This document shows positions 9,163 through 16,571 of a stretch of 49,187 nt of DNA, in pieces. Under the pieces are notes generated by a model. That model searched no databases. It was not told the DNA's origin and was given only the letters and a program-made list of their open reading frames with translations. The position numbers and the translations under genes are program-made. Position 1 is the first letter of the stretch; every line of letters begins with the position of its first letter. Source of the DNA: a virus; the IMG/VR virus record IMGVR_UViG_3300030107_005768, positions 2,385-51,571 of that record, one strand, 5' to 3'.

Positions 9163-9606
9163 TCAACTCCATTCGTCGGACTCTAGTAACTCCAGTATTG
9201 TGCCGTAGTTCTCTATGTCCTTCGCTGTGTCTAGCATAGGCTCGTTCAGCGCGGCTGGCGATTCTTTGTTTTCGATTCGGTTCCACGTTAAGTTCATCAT
9301 TCTCTGCAACTTATCGTTTAGCCGAAACCCAACACCAAGCATGTTCAACTCCTTCTTGTCCCAAGCCGCTATGTTCTTACTCCCATAGTCGCTTTGCTTC
9401 TTATCAAATAGTATTAAATTCTCGATTTTGTTTTTAGCCGCCTTCTTCGCCATCCCCGTTTTTAAATTCAGGGCTTGCGACAGAATCCCCGCGAGGAACG
9501 CTGTGCTCGGTTTGTGCTGCATTTTGTTCAGCGTTAATATTATCGCCTCCCTCGCCTGTTCCGTCGTCAGGCTTTCCTCCACTGATTGTGACTTGTTTTG
9601 GGTCAT
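9163..9606 (-). CDS. Hypothetical protein, candidate small terminase subunit or virion protein
   Basis: This 147-residue, mainly helical protein is unrecognised. Its first 58 codons overlap, in another frame, the disordered C-terminus of the preceding gene. That is a long overlap, but both products look protein-like. Position between small late genes makes a DNA-packaging role possible, with no motif to prove it. Confidence 0.6.
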   Translation of the reverse strand: MTQNKSQSVEESLTTEQAREAIILTLNKMQHKPSTAFLAGILSQALNLKTGMAKKAAKNKIENLILFDKKQSDYGSKNIAAWDKKELNMLGVGFRLNDKLQRMMNLTWNRIENKESPAALNEPMLDTAKDIENYGTILELLESDEWS

Positions 9607-10072
9607 TTATTTGTATGGGTGTAATTTGTTGCCCGGGCATAAAGCTGGCCTTCTTCTTTGTTTCCTCAGACTTCAATTGTTTATTGTTCACCATGTTTCC
9701 GCATATTTTAGCGGACTCTGTTAGCTGCTTAGAAACCTCTACTGCTTTGCTTATAGCCTGAAGCTTTATAGCGTCGTCATCAGACTCATACGCAATGTCA
9801 GATGCTAGCTGCATTAACGGCTCAAGCTTCTCTGCCGAGAGAAAGACATAGCCAATACTGGTCTTAACCACTCCCTCGTTCTCTATGAAGTCCCCAAGCT
9901 TCTTGAGCTCTGAGTATTTCTTTCTCTTGAGGGCTACTAGGCCAGTCCCAGCTGCCGCCTGTTTGGCTTCTTTGTCTGAAAACATTCCCTTAGTTGGTGG
10001 GACAATCGGTGTATCACCCTCAGGAATGTCCAAGTTTTTGTCGTCTTCCATTAAATTTCCCGTTTCACTCAT
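9434..10072 (-). CDS. Hypothetical protein with disordered C-terminus
   Basis: This protein has 212 residues if it starts at the ATG at 10072, which overlaps the preceding stop by 8 bases; an upstream ATG at 10099 gives 221. Residues 30-140 are helical (KEAKQAAAGTG, then a Lys-rich segment and LEPLMQLASDIAYESDDD). The last 60 are Gly/Asp/Asn-rich and probably disordered. The family is unknown. A small-terminase-like role is possible from position only. Confidence 0.6.
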   Translation of the reverse strand: MSETGNLMEDDKNLDIPEGDTPIVPPTKGMFSDKEAKQAAAGTGLVALKRKKYSELKKLGDFIENEGVVKTSIGYVFLSAEKLEPLMQLASDIAYESDDDAIKLQAISKAVEVSKQLTESAKICGNMVNNKQLKSEETKKKASFMPGQQITPIQINDPKQVTISGGKPDDGTGEGGDNINAEQNAAQTEHSVPRGDSVASPEFKNGDGEEGG

Positions 10073-10262
10073 CCCATCCAAACTCCAGATTGTTGTCACG
10101 CGCCCAGCAGGTAGCGTCCTTGTATTTAGTTTTTAGTGGCATATAGCACATACATCCTAACTCAGGATCCTTGTATTCACCGCAAGTTCTCCTCTTTTGG
10201 CTGAATATCGGACACTGAAAGCACTCTCGGTATCTCGCCGTTCGTGTGGTCGAGTCCACCAT
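10065..10262 (-). CDS. Small cysteine-rich, probably zinc-binding protein
   Basis: The 65-residue product has Cys pairs in the pattern C-x2-C ... C ... GCMC ... C, with a CYMPLKTK core. It resembles a widespread family of tiny phage proteins with C..CPF...C...CGCFM..K...C signatures that probably bind one zinc. The frame is open further upstream to 10442, but that part shadows the preceding gene, so I place the start at MVDSTTRT. It overlaps both neighbours. Function is unknown. Confidence 0.5.
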   Translation of the reverse strand: MVDSTTRTARYRECFQCPIFSQKRRTCGEYKDPELGCMCYMPLKTKYKDATCWARDNNLEFGWDE

Positions 10263-10956
10263 TTGCGTGTAAGGCATCCCGAAGATTGACCACCACATCA
10301 ACTGGCCCCCTGTTCTCAGGATGTGAGGGAGACACTTTACGGCCCCTAATGAACGGCACAAGGAAATGGCCCCCAGCAATGCGGCTGTTCCGAACTCCAC
10401 CGCACGGGATACTCGTTTGCGATATGAACGAACGATATACATCTATTAAATTGCCTTTCAGTTTGTAAACAACCCTAGCTACGTACCTGCAATAATCAGC
10501 CGCCGACAAGTTCTTTCTTTTATTCTTCTCGGATCTGATCATATTGCTCCACCAAGACTTCCTAGGTGCTACCTCAAGCCCCCAGTAGATATGGTCGTTC
10601 TTAAAAGCAAGTAGCCTAGTGTTACTCATTTCTGCCCAAAACCCTTTGTTTTTGGCTATTTCGACACAGGCATCATGCCCCTTGCCCTTGAAGTCTTGAC
10701 CTATGTTTTTGAACTCATCATGCAGTCCATTCTTCCAGTTAGCCCTGTAGGGTATGGGGTATATCTCTGCAAACCCTAGGTCTATGGATCGCTGCTGGTT
10801 AATCAACTGATCCAGCATTTTTTCCTGCATAACCTCCCAAACTAGCTTCATCTGAGGCAGGCTAATTACCCCGGTCTCAGATATACTTTTCAGAAGCTTT
10901 TCATCATAAAACATTTTTTTAGAAAAAAAAACTTGCAAGGCCTTTGCCGTGCACAT
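10177..10956 (-). CDS. Hypothetical protein, first gene of the leftward block
   Basis: This protein has 259 residues from the first ATG, or 245 from a second ATG at 10914 just after an A-rich tract; neither has a clear ribosome binding site. Residues 30-180 are helical with Trp-rich segments (WWSNMIRSEKNKRKN). No family is recognised. It is the promoter-proximal gene of the minus-strand block, facing the replication genes across the divergent region. Confidence 0.65.
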   Translation of the reverse strand: MCTAKALQVFFSKKMFYDEKLLKSISETGVISLPQMKLVWEVMQEKMLDQLINQQRSIDLGFAEIYPIPYRANWKNGLHDEFKNIGQDFKGKGHDACVEIAKNKGFWAEMSNTRLLAFKNDHIYWGLEVAPRKSWWSNMIRSEKNKRKNLSAADYCRYVARVVYKLKGNLIDVYRSFISQTSIPCGGVRNSRIAGGHFLVPFIRGRKVSPSHPENRGPVDVVVNLRDALHANGGLDHTNGEIPRVLSVSDIQPKEENLR

Positions 10957-11124
10957 AGGGTGCGTCCCGCAGAGGGTGGCAGGCCAAGGCAGATTAACGG
11001 CCTACCACAACAACAACAATAATTTTATCCCCCCTCGGGCTGAGGGCTCTAGCTAGTTCTGCTCACATCCTAGCGCCACCTCTGCACTCATACACTTGGC
11101 CCGGGTGGGGAGTTTTTTTTTGAA
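10957..11124. promoter_or_regulatory. Divergent intergenic region between leftward and rightward blocks
   Basis: This is the only place where the two main transcription blocks diverge, so promoters for both should lie here or just inside the flanking genes, but I recognise no clear -35/-10 pair. GTGGCAGGCC (10976-10985) can pair with GGCCTACCAC (10999-11008), nine of ten pairs. CCCTC/GAGGG forms a second small stem near 11032-11046. Confidence 0.4.
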
Positions 11125-11484
11125 ATGACAATACATCAGTTAAACCAAATCAACATTGACGCCCTGAGCTTTCGCATCTATGCAGCCTTGCTGTGTGAAA
11201 ACGACATGAGCCTCAACCGAATCGCAGCCAAAACAGGTGTCACTTGGAAGACAGTTAAGAGAAAAATCAATACACTGGAATCCAAGGGGCTTGTTATAAA
11301 AACAAATAACAGATCTAAAACTGACACCTACTCAGGAATAGACAGGACTATGGAAAATAACCTAAGCACTATGGAAAAAGACATAAGTAGTGTTGTGGAA
11401 AATAACACAACAACTGTGGAAAATGGCATAGGAGCTATGGAAAATGACCCAGAAACTATGGAAATTTACGAAAAATACTCGTGA
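11125..11484 (+). CDS. Winged-helix replication initiator-like protein (lambda O-type arrangement)
   Basis: This 119-residue protein has a helix-turn-helix/winged-helix domain in its first 60 residues (LNRIAAKTGVTWKTVKRKIN, then the wing KGLVIKTNN). From residue 76 it consists of heptad-like repeats beginning MEN/VEN. The DNA encoding them forms six repeats of 21-24 bases and is followed by an AT-rich stretch and a DnaB-type helicase gene. In lambda, the O gene contains the origin iterons and its product recruits helicase. By analogy this is the initiator. O itself is longer and has a helicase-loading C-terminus that is not obvious here, so it could instead be only a regulator. Confidence 0.6.
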   Translation: MTIHQLNQINIDALSFRIYAALLCENDMSLNRIAAKTGVTWKTVKRKINTLESKGLVIKTNNRSKTDTYSGIDRTMENNLSTMEKDISSVVENNTTTVENGIGAMENDPETMEIYEKYS

Positions 11485-11598
11485 AAACCAGAGTAATCAT
11501 ATATCACATATATATATTATATAGTACTAGTATCTCTAACACAAGTAAATAATCACATATATATCTCTAGTTAATTAATATCTCTAACACAAAGGAAA
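11350..11598. other. Candidate origin of replication: six iterons plus AT-rich unwinding region
   Basis: Copies of ACT(A/G)TGGAAAA begin, at the (A/G)TGG, at 11350, 11371, 11395, 11416, 11437 and 11458, spaced 21, 24, 21, 21 and 21 bases. Two of them read TGTGGAAAA, one mismatch from the reverse complement of the Escherichia coli DnaA box. Bases 11485-11598 are very AT-rich (repeated ATATAT) and would melt easily. The order of iterons, AT-rich DNA and helicase gene is that of the lambda origin. Confidence 0.6.
11503..11594. repeat. Two imperfect direct repeats of about 49 bases in the AT-rich region
   Basis: ATCACATATATAT occurs at 11503 and 11552, and TATCTCTAACACAA at 11531 and 11579, so a unit of about 49 bases is repeated. 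It lies between the iterons and the helicase gene and probably belongs to the origin. Confidence 0.6.
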
Positions 11599-12966
11599 AT
11601 GAGCAGAACAAAAACGCACCTAGAAGACATCAATGCAGAGAAGGCTCTGATAGGTTGCATCCTCCTAGACCCCGAAGTACTCGACAAGCTTCTCGGTAAA
11701 ACCGAGAAGCCACTGCAACTCTTCACAAGCTACAGCTGTAAGAATCTCCTAGTCGCTATGCTCAAGCTAAGCGACACAGGCAAGATGGTGGACAGAGTAA
11801 CCCTCTCCCACGAACTGCTGAAAGCTAACAAAGAAACCAACACCATCATCTTCATGGATGAATGCGAGTCGCTAACTCCATCATCCGCCAATTGGGAGTA
11901 CTACCTCGGGATCCTGAACGACCTACACAAAGCCAGAGAAACTAAACGTCTGTGCGATGAGGTATCACATAGAATATCTACAGATGGCAATGCTGAGCCT
12001 ACAGGGGTACTAGAAGAGCTTTTTGAAAGCGTAGAGGGTCTGTGTAGGGCAAAGGATAAAGAAACGTCTGTACGGGCTTATAAGGACGTTGCTCCCGAAG
12101 CTGTAGATTTCTTTCAGACATGCTTCGAAAATAAAGGTAAGGTAACTGGAGTAACAACTGGGCTCTCTAACCTAGACGAAATGATCAATGGCCTAAACAA
12201 AAACCACCTCAATATCGTAGCAGCTAGGCCTTCAGTAGGTAAAACATCCCTAGGTATCTGCATGGCAGATGCTGCCGCCAAGGCTGGCAAGAAAGTCCTG
12301 TTCTTCTCTCTGGAAATGTCAGCCTCCGAAATCATGATGAGATCTATCTGCTCTCACATGGATCTCAATTACAGAGACTGCCTCAACGGAGACCTGTCCC
12401 CAGAAGAACTAAAGAAGATAGCAGTAGGTATAGATCACGTATCCAAATACCCCATATTCATAGACGACTCCTCCTCCATCACTATCCACCAAATTAAATC
12501 AAAAGCTAAACGGTACAAACGTGACTTCGGAATAGACATGGTAATCGTAGACTACCTACAAATTATTACCACCAACCAGAAACACGAAACCCGTGACAGA
12601 GAAATAGCATCCTACTCCTCAGCACTAAAACAAATAGCAAGAGAACTAGGCGTACCCGTAGTCTGCCTATCACAACTATCCCGCGATGGAGCCAAGAATG
12701 ACCGCAAACCAAGACTAACCGACCTCAGAGATAGCGGCGCAATAGAACAAGACGCAGATGTAGTCATCATGATCCATAGAGATAATGCTGTTGACAATCA
12801 AATGGATAGACCATACCCATTGTCTCTCATCGTTGCCAAGCAGAGGAACGGGCCCGTAGGGGAAATAGAAGTGGAATTTGTACCTCAATACACAAAACTA
12901 AGAGTGCCATCCCTTATGAACTACCCAGACGCTCCTCCCACAGATTCTTTTGGGAACCCATTATAA
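11599..12966 (+). CDS. dnaB: DnaB-type replicative helicase
   Basis: This 455-residue superfamily 4 helicase unwinds the fork 5' to 3' as a ring. The N-terminal DnaB domain covers about residues 8-110. The RecA-like core has Walker A ARPSVGKTS (209-217), Walker B VIVDYLQ (Asp318), the LSQLSR sensor (357-362) and the LRDSGAIEQDAD segment (376-387). Length is close to bacterial DnaB. It stands next to the candidate origin, and because no phage DNA polymerase is seen, it probably brings the host replisome to phage DNA. The following gene overlaps it by 17 bases. Confidence 0.95.
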   Translation: MSRTKTHLEDINAEKALIGCILLDPEVLDKLLGKTEKPLQLFTSYSCKNLLVAMLKLSDTGKMVDRVTLSHELLKANKETNTIIFMDECESLTPSSANWEYYLGILNDLHKARETKRLCDEVSHRISTDGNAEPTGVLEELFESVEGLCRAKDKETSVRAYKDVAPEAVDFFQTCFENKGKVTGVTTGLSNLDEMINGLNKNHLNIVAARPSVGKTSLGICMADAAAKAGKKVLFFSLEMSASEIMMRSICSHMDLNYRDCLNGDLSPEELKKIAVGIDHVSKYPIFIDDSSSITIHQIKSKAKRYKRDFGIDMVIVDYLQIITTNQKHETRDREIASYSSALKQIARELGVPVVCLSQLSRDGAKNDRKPRLTDLRDSGAIEQDADVVIMIHRDNAVDNQMDRPYPLSLIVAKQRNGPVGEIEVEFVPQYTKLRVPSLMNYPDAPPTDSFGNPL

Positions 12967-13390
12967 CAAGCGATACGGAAGCGTAGCAGAATGCTTAGTA
13001 ACAGCTGAACTTCTCAAAAGAGATTGGTATGTCTCCACCCCAGAAGGAGATTATGCCCCCTATGATAGAATAATAACCAAAGGCATCTTCACCCACAAAA
13101 TACAAGTGAAGTCCGCCTCCAAATATAACCACCCCTCAGGTAACGAAAGATGCTACAAGTGGACTATCAGAGGCGGTCACGATAAAAAAACAATCCACGA
13201 CCTAAACGATATAGACTTCTATATCTTCCTAGGCCTCGCCAGCATGCACTTCCTAATCATTCCCTACGATATTATCTATGGAATGAAGACCATATCCGTT
13301 AATACAAAGAAAAAAGAAGACTCCAAATGGGGACTCTACGTAGGCGCATGGGGCCTTTTAGAGAATAAAGGCTACAAAGACATCACCTAG
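12950..13390 (+). CDS. PD-(D/E)XK nuclease
   Basis: This 146-residue protein starts with a TTG overlapping the helicase gene. It shows the nuclease core in order: Glu14 in GSVAECLV, Asp39 in PYDRII and QVK at 52-54, where Gln replaces the usual Glu, a known variant. The arrangement resembles archaeal Holliday-junction resolvases and the PD-(D/E)XK endonucleases associated with group I introns. It could process branched DNA during replication. The exact substrate is not readable from sequence. Confidence 0.75.
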   Translation: MGTHYNKRYGSVAECLVTAELLKRDWYVSTPEGDYAPYDRIITKGIFTHKIQVKSASKYNHPSGNERCYKWTIRGGHDKKTIHDLNDIDFYIFLGLASMHFLIIPYDIIYGMKTISVNTKKKEDSKWGLYVGAWGLLENKGYKDIT

Positions 13391-13508
13391 GCTTATTAAT
13401 TTGCCTAGCCTGCACTATAGCTCGCTCTATTATATCAATAGCCTTCTGATTTCCTATTGTCGCAACCTCTTCAAGAGCCAACTGTAGCGTTTTAATTAAG
13501 TCTGCCAT
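13383..13508 (-). CDS. Possible 41-residue peptide on the reverse strand
   Basis: A short frame reads MADLIKTLQLALEEVATIGN and ends in a helical segment. It is the only plausible minus-strand gene inside the rightward block and overlaps the end of the nuclease gene by 8 bases. It has no good ribosome binding site. It may be a real small regulator or chance. Confidence 0.3.
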   Translation of the reverse strand: MADLIKTLQLALEEVATIGNQKAIDIIERAIVQARQINKPR

Positions 13509-13582
13509 AGCTCAGACAGCCTAACACCTAGGCATCCCCCGAAAAAGTCGTTTCTAGAAATGGGCTTAAAGTCGCGCAAGCA

Positions 13583-13588
13583 GGTATA
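13583..13588 (+). promoter_or_regulatory. Weak candidate -10 promoter element
   Basis: TATACT is followed by TATATAT, upstream of the gene at 13800. No convincing -35 box lies at normal spacing. It is listed because it directly precedes an unusual C-rich tract. Confidence 0.25.
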
Positions 13589-13606
13589 CTATATATATTG
13601 GCGATA

Positions 13607-13633
13607 CCCCCCTATGCCCCCGCCCCACCCCCC
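13607..13633 (-). other. Potential G-quadruplex (four G-runs on the minus strand)
   Basis: Runs of six, five, four and six C (13607-13612, 13617-13621, 13623-13626, 13628-13633) are separated by loops of four, one and one base. The minus strand therefore fits a very stable G-quadruplex, and the plus strand could form an i-motif. It sits in the untranslated leader of the 13800 gene. Confidence 0.6.
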
Positions 13634-13799
13634 TCATTTTCCAGACATTCAGAATCCATTTCGCAACCCTACGCCAAACAATTGTTTTCCCTTTTCTGTT
13701 AAAACTGAAAACGGGAAGGGCAAACGGGACAAGTACCATAGTGGAAGGGGACGGCATCCCGCCGCGAACTTCCAACTTCTAACATTCAATCAAAATACA

Positions 13800-14270
13800 A
13801 TGGCAAAAAACCCAAGTATTACCACGGGCGGCGAGACATCGACCGATGTCGAAACACCGCGAACACCTAAAAGCCAAGATCAAAGCGAGCAAACGGCTCA
13901 GGCCCCTAATGGGGGCGATACTGGCGAAAACGGTTTAATCCTTCCACTTGATAAAAACGGCGACCTAGAACCTCGCTTCATTATCAAAGTAGAAAACGAA
14001 CATCCCAAAGCGTTCAGCGCTAAAGGCTGGAAAGAAACCCAGCTTGCAGTAATGGGGCACAAAGGGATGTTATCCGATTCCGAAAAAGCGTTAGTGGATA
14101 GAGTCTTTAAGAAATTGCAAGAGCATTCAAAACGCGAATCTCTTGGCCTCGTAACAGACTCCGACCATTCACAAGTTCGGAAAAATATGAGAGTCTTCAA
14201 TGACATTGAGCATACCGCTCAACGTATTGCAGACATCCGCACCATAAAAGACATCGAATATTCAAGCTAA
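13800..14270 (+). CDS. Hypothetical early protein
   Basis: This 156-residue protein starts at MAKNPSITTG. The frame is open back to 13560, but that extension runs through the C-rich tract and is Pro-rich nonsense, so I reject it. Residues 1-45 are Thr/Ser/Gln-rich and probably disordered. Residues 55-156 form a charged, mostly helical domain. No family is recognised. A terminator follows within 12 bases, so this gene ends a transcription unit. Confidence 0.6.
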   Translation: MAKNPSITTGGETSTDVETPRTPKSQDQSEQTAQAPNGGDTGENGLILPLDKNGDLEPRFIIKVENEHPKAFSAKGWKETQLAVMGHKGMLSDSEKALVDRVFKKLQEHSKRESLGLVTDSDHSQVRKNMRVFNDIEHTAQRIADIRTIKDIEYSS

Positions 14271-14281
14271 AATCAACAAAA

Positions 14282-14313
14282 GGTACACACTCTGCAAGGG
14301 GTGTGTCCTTTTT
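14282..14313 (+). terminator. Rho-independent terminator
   Basis: ACACACTC (14285-14292) pairs with GGGTGTGT (14299-14306), with one T-G wobble and loop TGCAAG. TTTTT follows at 14309-14313. It ends the helicase-nuclease transcription unit. Confidence 0.85.
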
Positions 14314-14329
14314 GCGTTTAACCAAAGTC

Positions 14330-15072
14330 TGTTTTCAAACATCAGCATAATATTTTTTATTATTCTGACGTTTTTACACCGACAAGTTGAGGTCTACTCA
14401 ACTGAGATGCGCTAACGGCGACCAACATCTCCAAGGTTTGTGTAACTGACAGGATACATGCCTGTCAGAAGATCTGTGACATGCCAGCGTGACGCTGTGC
14501 GTATGTTGTGTCAACGACAGGCATACGACGGGTTCCAACGGAACTAGCGGGAGCTGTGTGGCCCAATCGGGTCGGTTACTATTCGCATTTGCGCGATAGG
14601 CGGTTTAGTTAGCCGCAGAAGCCATAGACCAGTCAGAGGCGCTACTGCCAACGGAAACATGGTAGCGTGGTCGGTATAGGTTCTGGAGAGCAAATGAGCA
14701 CGGATAAGTAGTCGTGGCAAGGGTATGCGAAACCGAGAGGGCGTTCATCAACTTCGGGGTGAATAGTAGTGGCTATTGACGATGTGTCATTAGCTGCGAA
14801 GGGAGAGCTTCAGCGGAATAACCGCCGACAGACCTTTAGAAGAGTAAACTGATTCAGTACTTAGGTCGGTGCGACTTGTAAGTGTCGTACATGGAGTAAT
14901 CTCGGTGTTTAGCTTAGAGACACGGGCAGAACGTGTTCTTTAGGCTTTGTTGATTCCTTATAGCTGTCTGTTGTTTATTCAGGGGCACGGAGGTTCAATG
15001 GTTTGTGCATAGAGAGGCCGTCATTCAGATAGTCTCTGACCACTACACTGTTGGCCTCCGTGTCCTTTTTTT
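14330..15072 (+). ncRNA. Large structured non-coding RNA, about 740 bases (GOLLD/ROOL-like candidate)
   Basis: No convincing protein frame exists here, yet the DNA is visibly less AT-rich than its surroundings and full of perfect local stems: CTGACAGG/CCTGTCAG (14446-14468), CAGCG/CGCTG (14485-14497), CGTATG/CATACG (14500-14527), GTTCC/GGAAC (14532-14544), GCGG/CCGC (14813-14825), GTGCGAC/GTCGTAC with one wobble (14869-14890) and ACACG/CGTGT (14920-14936). The stretch is bounded by a terminator on the left and ends in a strong terminator on the right. Size, structure and phage context match large ornate RNAs such as GOLLD and ROOL, which occur in phages. I cannot match their consensus by eye, so the class is an inference. 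Confidence 0.6.
14983..15072 (+). terminator. Terminator closing the large structured RNA
   Basis: GGGCACGGAGG (14983-14993) pairs with CCTCCGTGTCC (15055-15065) over 11 pairs with one wobble. Seven T follow. The stem encloses 61 bases that can fold further (AGAGA/TCTCT), so this is also the 3' domain of the RNA. Confidence 0.75.
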
Positions 15073-15197
15073 GTGTCTACTCAGGGTGCAACTAGATCAT
15101 CGGTTATCAATAGGCTTTACGGGAGTTCGCCGCCCCAAAGAACCGTTGTTTGGCATCGTAAGAACTGTGAAGCAGGTAAAGGTGTAAGCGTTGGCAC

Positions 15198-15223
15198 TGA
15201 CATGGGCAACAATCCCCATGTCA
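15198..15223 (+). other. Perfect nine-pair hairpin in the leader of the small early genes
   Basis: TGACATGGG (15198-15206) pairs exactly with CCCATGTCA (15215-15223) over an 8-base loop. It lies in the gene-free 15073-15293 stretch, where I see no gene. It may stabilise or regulate the following transcript. Confidence 0.45.
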
Positions 15224-15243
15224 TCCAAGTATCACTGAGCATC

Positions 15244-15259
15244 TTGTGTAGATACACAA
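15244..15259. promoter_or_regulatory. Operator-like palindrome
   Basis: TTGTGT and ACACAA flank AGAT 35 bases before the start of the next gene. The symmetry suits a repressor site, but it could also be an RNA stem. No partner protein is known. Confidence 0.3.
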
Positions 15260-15293
15260 AAGGGACACAAAGTTCCTGATAGGAGAAACAACA

Positions 15294-15527
15294 ATGGGTA
15301 GAAGAAGAGACCACAAGGTCAAAGCAATAGTTAGGGAGTTCAGAGACGATGAGGGTCGCATGATTAGACATGTGACAATCGGTAGTGCCTCTGAGTACTT
15401 CAGCAACAAGACAAAGGACAGGAAGATGGATCCATCATGGGAGCAGCAAACTGTTCCTAAACAGAGAGGACGCAAGCCTAACAGGGATAGTTCTTACAGT
15501 GATTGGTTATACAAACACATGAGTTAA
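15294..15527 (+). CDS. Small basic early protein
   Basis: This 77-residue Arg/Lys-rich protein has an AGGAG ribosome binding site well placed before the ATG. No family is recognised. It is the first of a tight series of small rightward genes, which in phages commonly encode host-takeover factors. Confidence 0.7.
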   Translation: MGRRRDHKVKAIVREFRDDEGRMIRHVTIGSASEYFSNKTKDRKMDPSWEQQTVPKQRGRKPNRDSSYSDWLYKHMS

Positions 15528-15529
15528 AA

Positions 15530-15766
15530 ATGAAACCACCACAAAATCACGGAGAGTTAGTGACCTCTGTCCTTAAGGAGATGCAGAGATGGGGGCAAGG
15601 GTTTGCGCCTATAGAGGACAAGTCTATCAGCATAGTGGCTGAAGAGATGGACAAGAACTGTTCGCCTTACGACACGATGATGTTCCTGAGCAAGTTTATA
15701 GAGTATACAGCAGATATATACAAAGAGAAACACAAGCACGATGAAGTTCTTCGGAGAGATAGCTAA
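15530..15766 (+). CDS. Small hypothetical early protein
   Basis: This protein has 78 residues from MKPPQNHG, two bases after the previous stop. The frame extends upstream to 15503, but that would overlap the preceding gene and is less likely. It is helical and mixed-charge. No family is recognised. Confidence 0.65.
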   Translation: MKPPQNHGELVTSVLKEMQRWGQGFAPIEDKSISIVAEEMDKNCSPYDTMMFLSKFIEYTADIYKEKHKHDEVLRRDS

Positions 15767-15977
15767 GCGGACATCTAAAGGATGGCGAATGACAAAGGTT
15801 CACCCTTTAACAAGAGCAATCATTACTGTTCACCTTACGAAAGCAACAGTTGTGGTTGAGGGAACCAAGAATGGTAAAGACATAGCCATGTGGAAAGGTG
15901 CAAGGAAGAAGGGGTGGAGAGAAAGGTTTAAGGGGTTTGCTGTGGTTAGAGGTTATTATATTGAGGAAATATCATGA
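15741..15977 (+). CDS. Small basic hypothetical protein
   Basis: This 78-residue protein is Lys/Arg/Trp-rich, with a beta-type middle (IITVHLTKATVVVEG). It overlaps the previous gene by 26 bases and the next by 4. Function is unknown. Confidence 0.6.
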   Translation: MKFFGEIAKRTSKGWRMTKVHPLTRAIITVHLTKATVVVEGTKNGKDIAMWKGARKKGWRERFKGFAVVRGYYIEEIS

Positions 15978-16174
15978 GCGGAAAACATACAAACAAAAGG
16001 ATAGTTGCCTTAAATAGGGTCGGCAAAGCAGGGGCCTGCATGCAACAAATAAAGGCCGACACGATTGTAGAACTGTTAAATTCTGAGTCGTTAAACGGAG
16101 AAGCTATCTCAAAAATGTATGAGATAGCGAGCGACAGGGACAACATAGTTCCTATAGATGCTTACGAATTATGA
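15974..16174 (+). CDS. Small hypothetical protein
   Basis: This 66-residue helical protein starts with an ATGA overlap and ends with another, so it is translationally coupled to both neighbours. No family is recognised. Confidence 0.6.
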   Translation: MSGKHTNKRIVALNRVGKAGACMQQIKADTIVELLNSESLNGEAISKMYEIASDRDNIVPIDAYEL

Positions 16175-16362
16175 AGCTATTATTGAATAGTGGATTGGGA
16201 ATCAGACAGCAGATTAAAGCAGCTGCTACGTCTGAGGATTTGACTAATCTAGTCAAGGAGATCGCCACCGCTCTGGAGAGTGGCAAACTAACAGGCGTGC
16301 CTAGTAAGACTCAGGCGCGTTGGGCAAAAGCTGAAGAGAGAAGAAGAAAGGAGCTGTCATAA
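16171..16362 (+). CDS. Small helical hypothetical protein
   Basis: This 63-residue protein is predicted to be almost entirely helical, with a basic C-terminus (ARWAKAEERRRKELS). The start overlaps the preceding stop by 4 bases, and its stop shares a base with the next ATG. No family is recognised. Confidence 0.6.
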   Translation: MKLLLNSGLGIRQQIKAAATSEDLTNLVKEIATALESGKLTGVPSKTQARWAKAEERRRKELS

Positions 16363-16571
16363 TGGCTAAGTTAGATCACAAACAGTACAAGGGTTACTCT
16401 TTCATGGTAACCGTTAGTTCCCCTAAAGATGGGGAGAGGCACATTCAAATGCTTGAGGTTCCCTCCAAGGGGTCTTCACTTGAGAATGCTAGGCGTCTTG
16501 CCTTGGAGGAGTTGAGGAACTCTTTCCCTGAGAAGGATGGGCATGAGTTCATAGGGATGAGGGTCTTATGA
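16362..16571 (+). CDS. Small hypothetical protein
   Basis: This 69-residue protein has an apparent beta-beta-beta-helix pattern (YSFMVTVSS, HIQMLEV, then the helix LENARRLALEEL and GHEFIGMRVL). That resembles small ferredoxin-like or double-stranded-RNA-binding-like folds, but I cannot assign one. Confidence 0.6.
   Translation: MAKLDHKQYKGYSFMVTVSSPKDGERHIQMLEVPSKGSSLENARRLALEELRNSFPEKDGHEFIGMRVL

Noticed and set aside
10263-10442. Upstream extension of the Cys-rich gene
   Set aside because: This part is out-of-frame shadow of the 10177-10956 gene; the Cys-rich part begins later.
11350-11470. CRISPR-like array
   Set aside because: The repeats are only about 11 bases conserved, spaced 21-24 bases and coding; they fit origin iterons, not CRISPR.
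13560-13799. N-terminal extension of the 13800 gene
   Set aside because: It reads through the C-rich tract as Pro/His runs; the ATG at 13800 begins normal protein sequence.
14983-15072. Possible tRNA (GGTTCAA near 14992)
   Set aside because: No acceptor, D-arm or anticodon arm can be formed around it; the stem is a terminator.
15005-15279. Two overlapping plus-strand frames of 60-68 codons
   Set aside because: They lie within the terminator and leader of the structured RNA, lack ribosome binding sites and look random.
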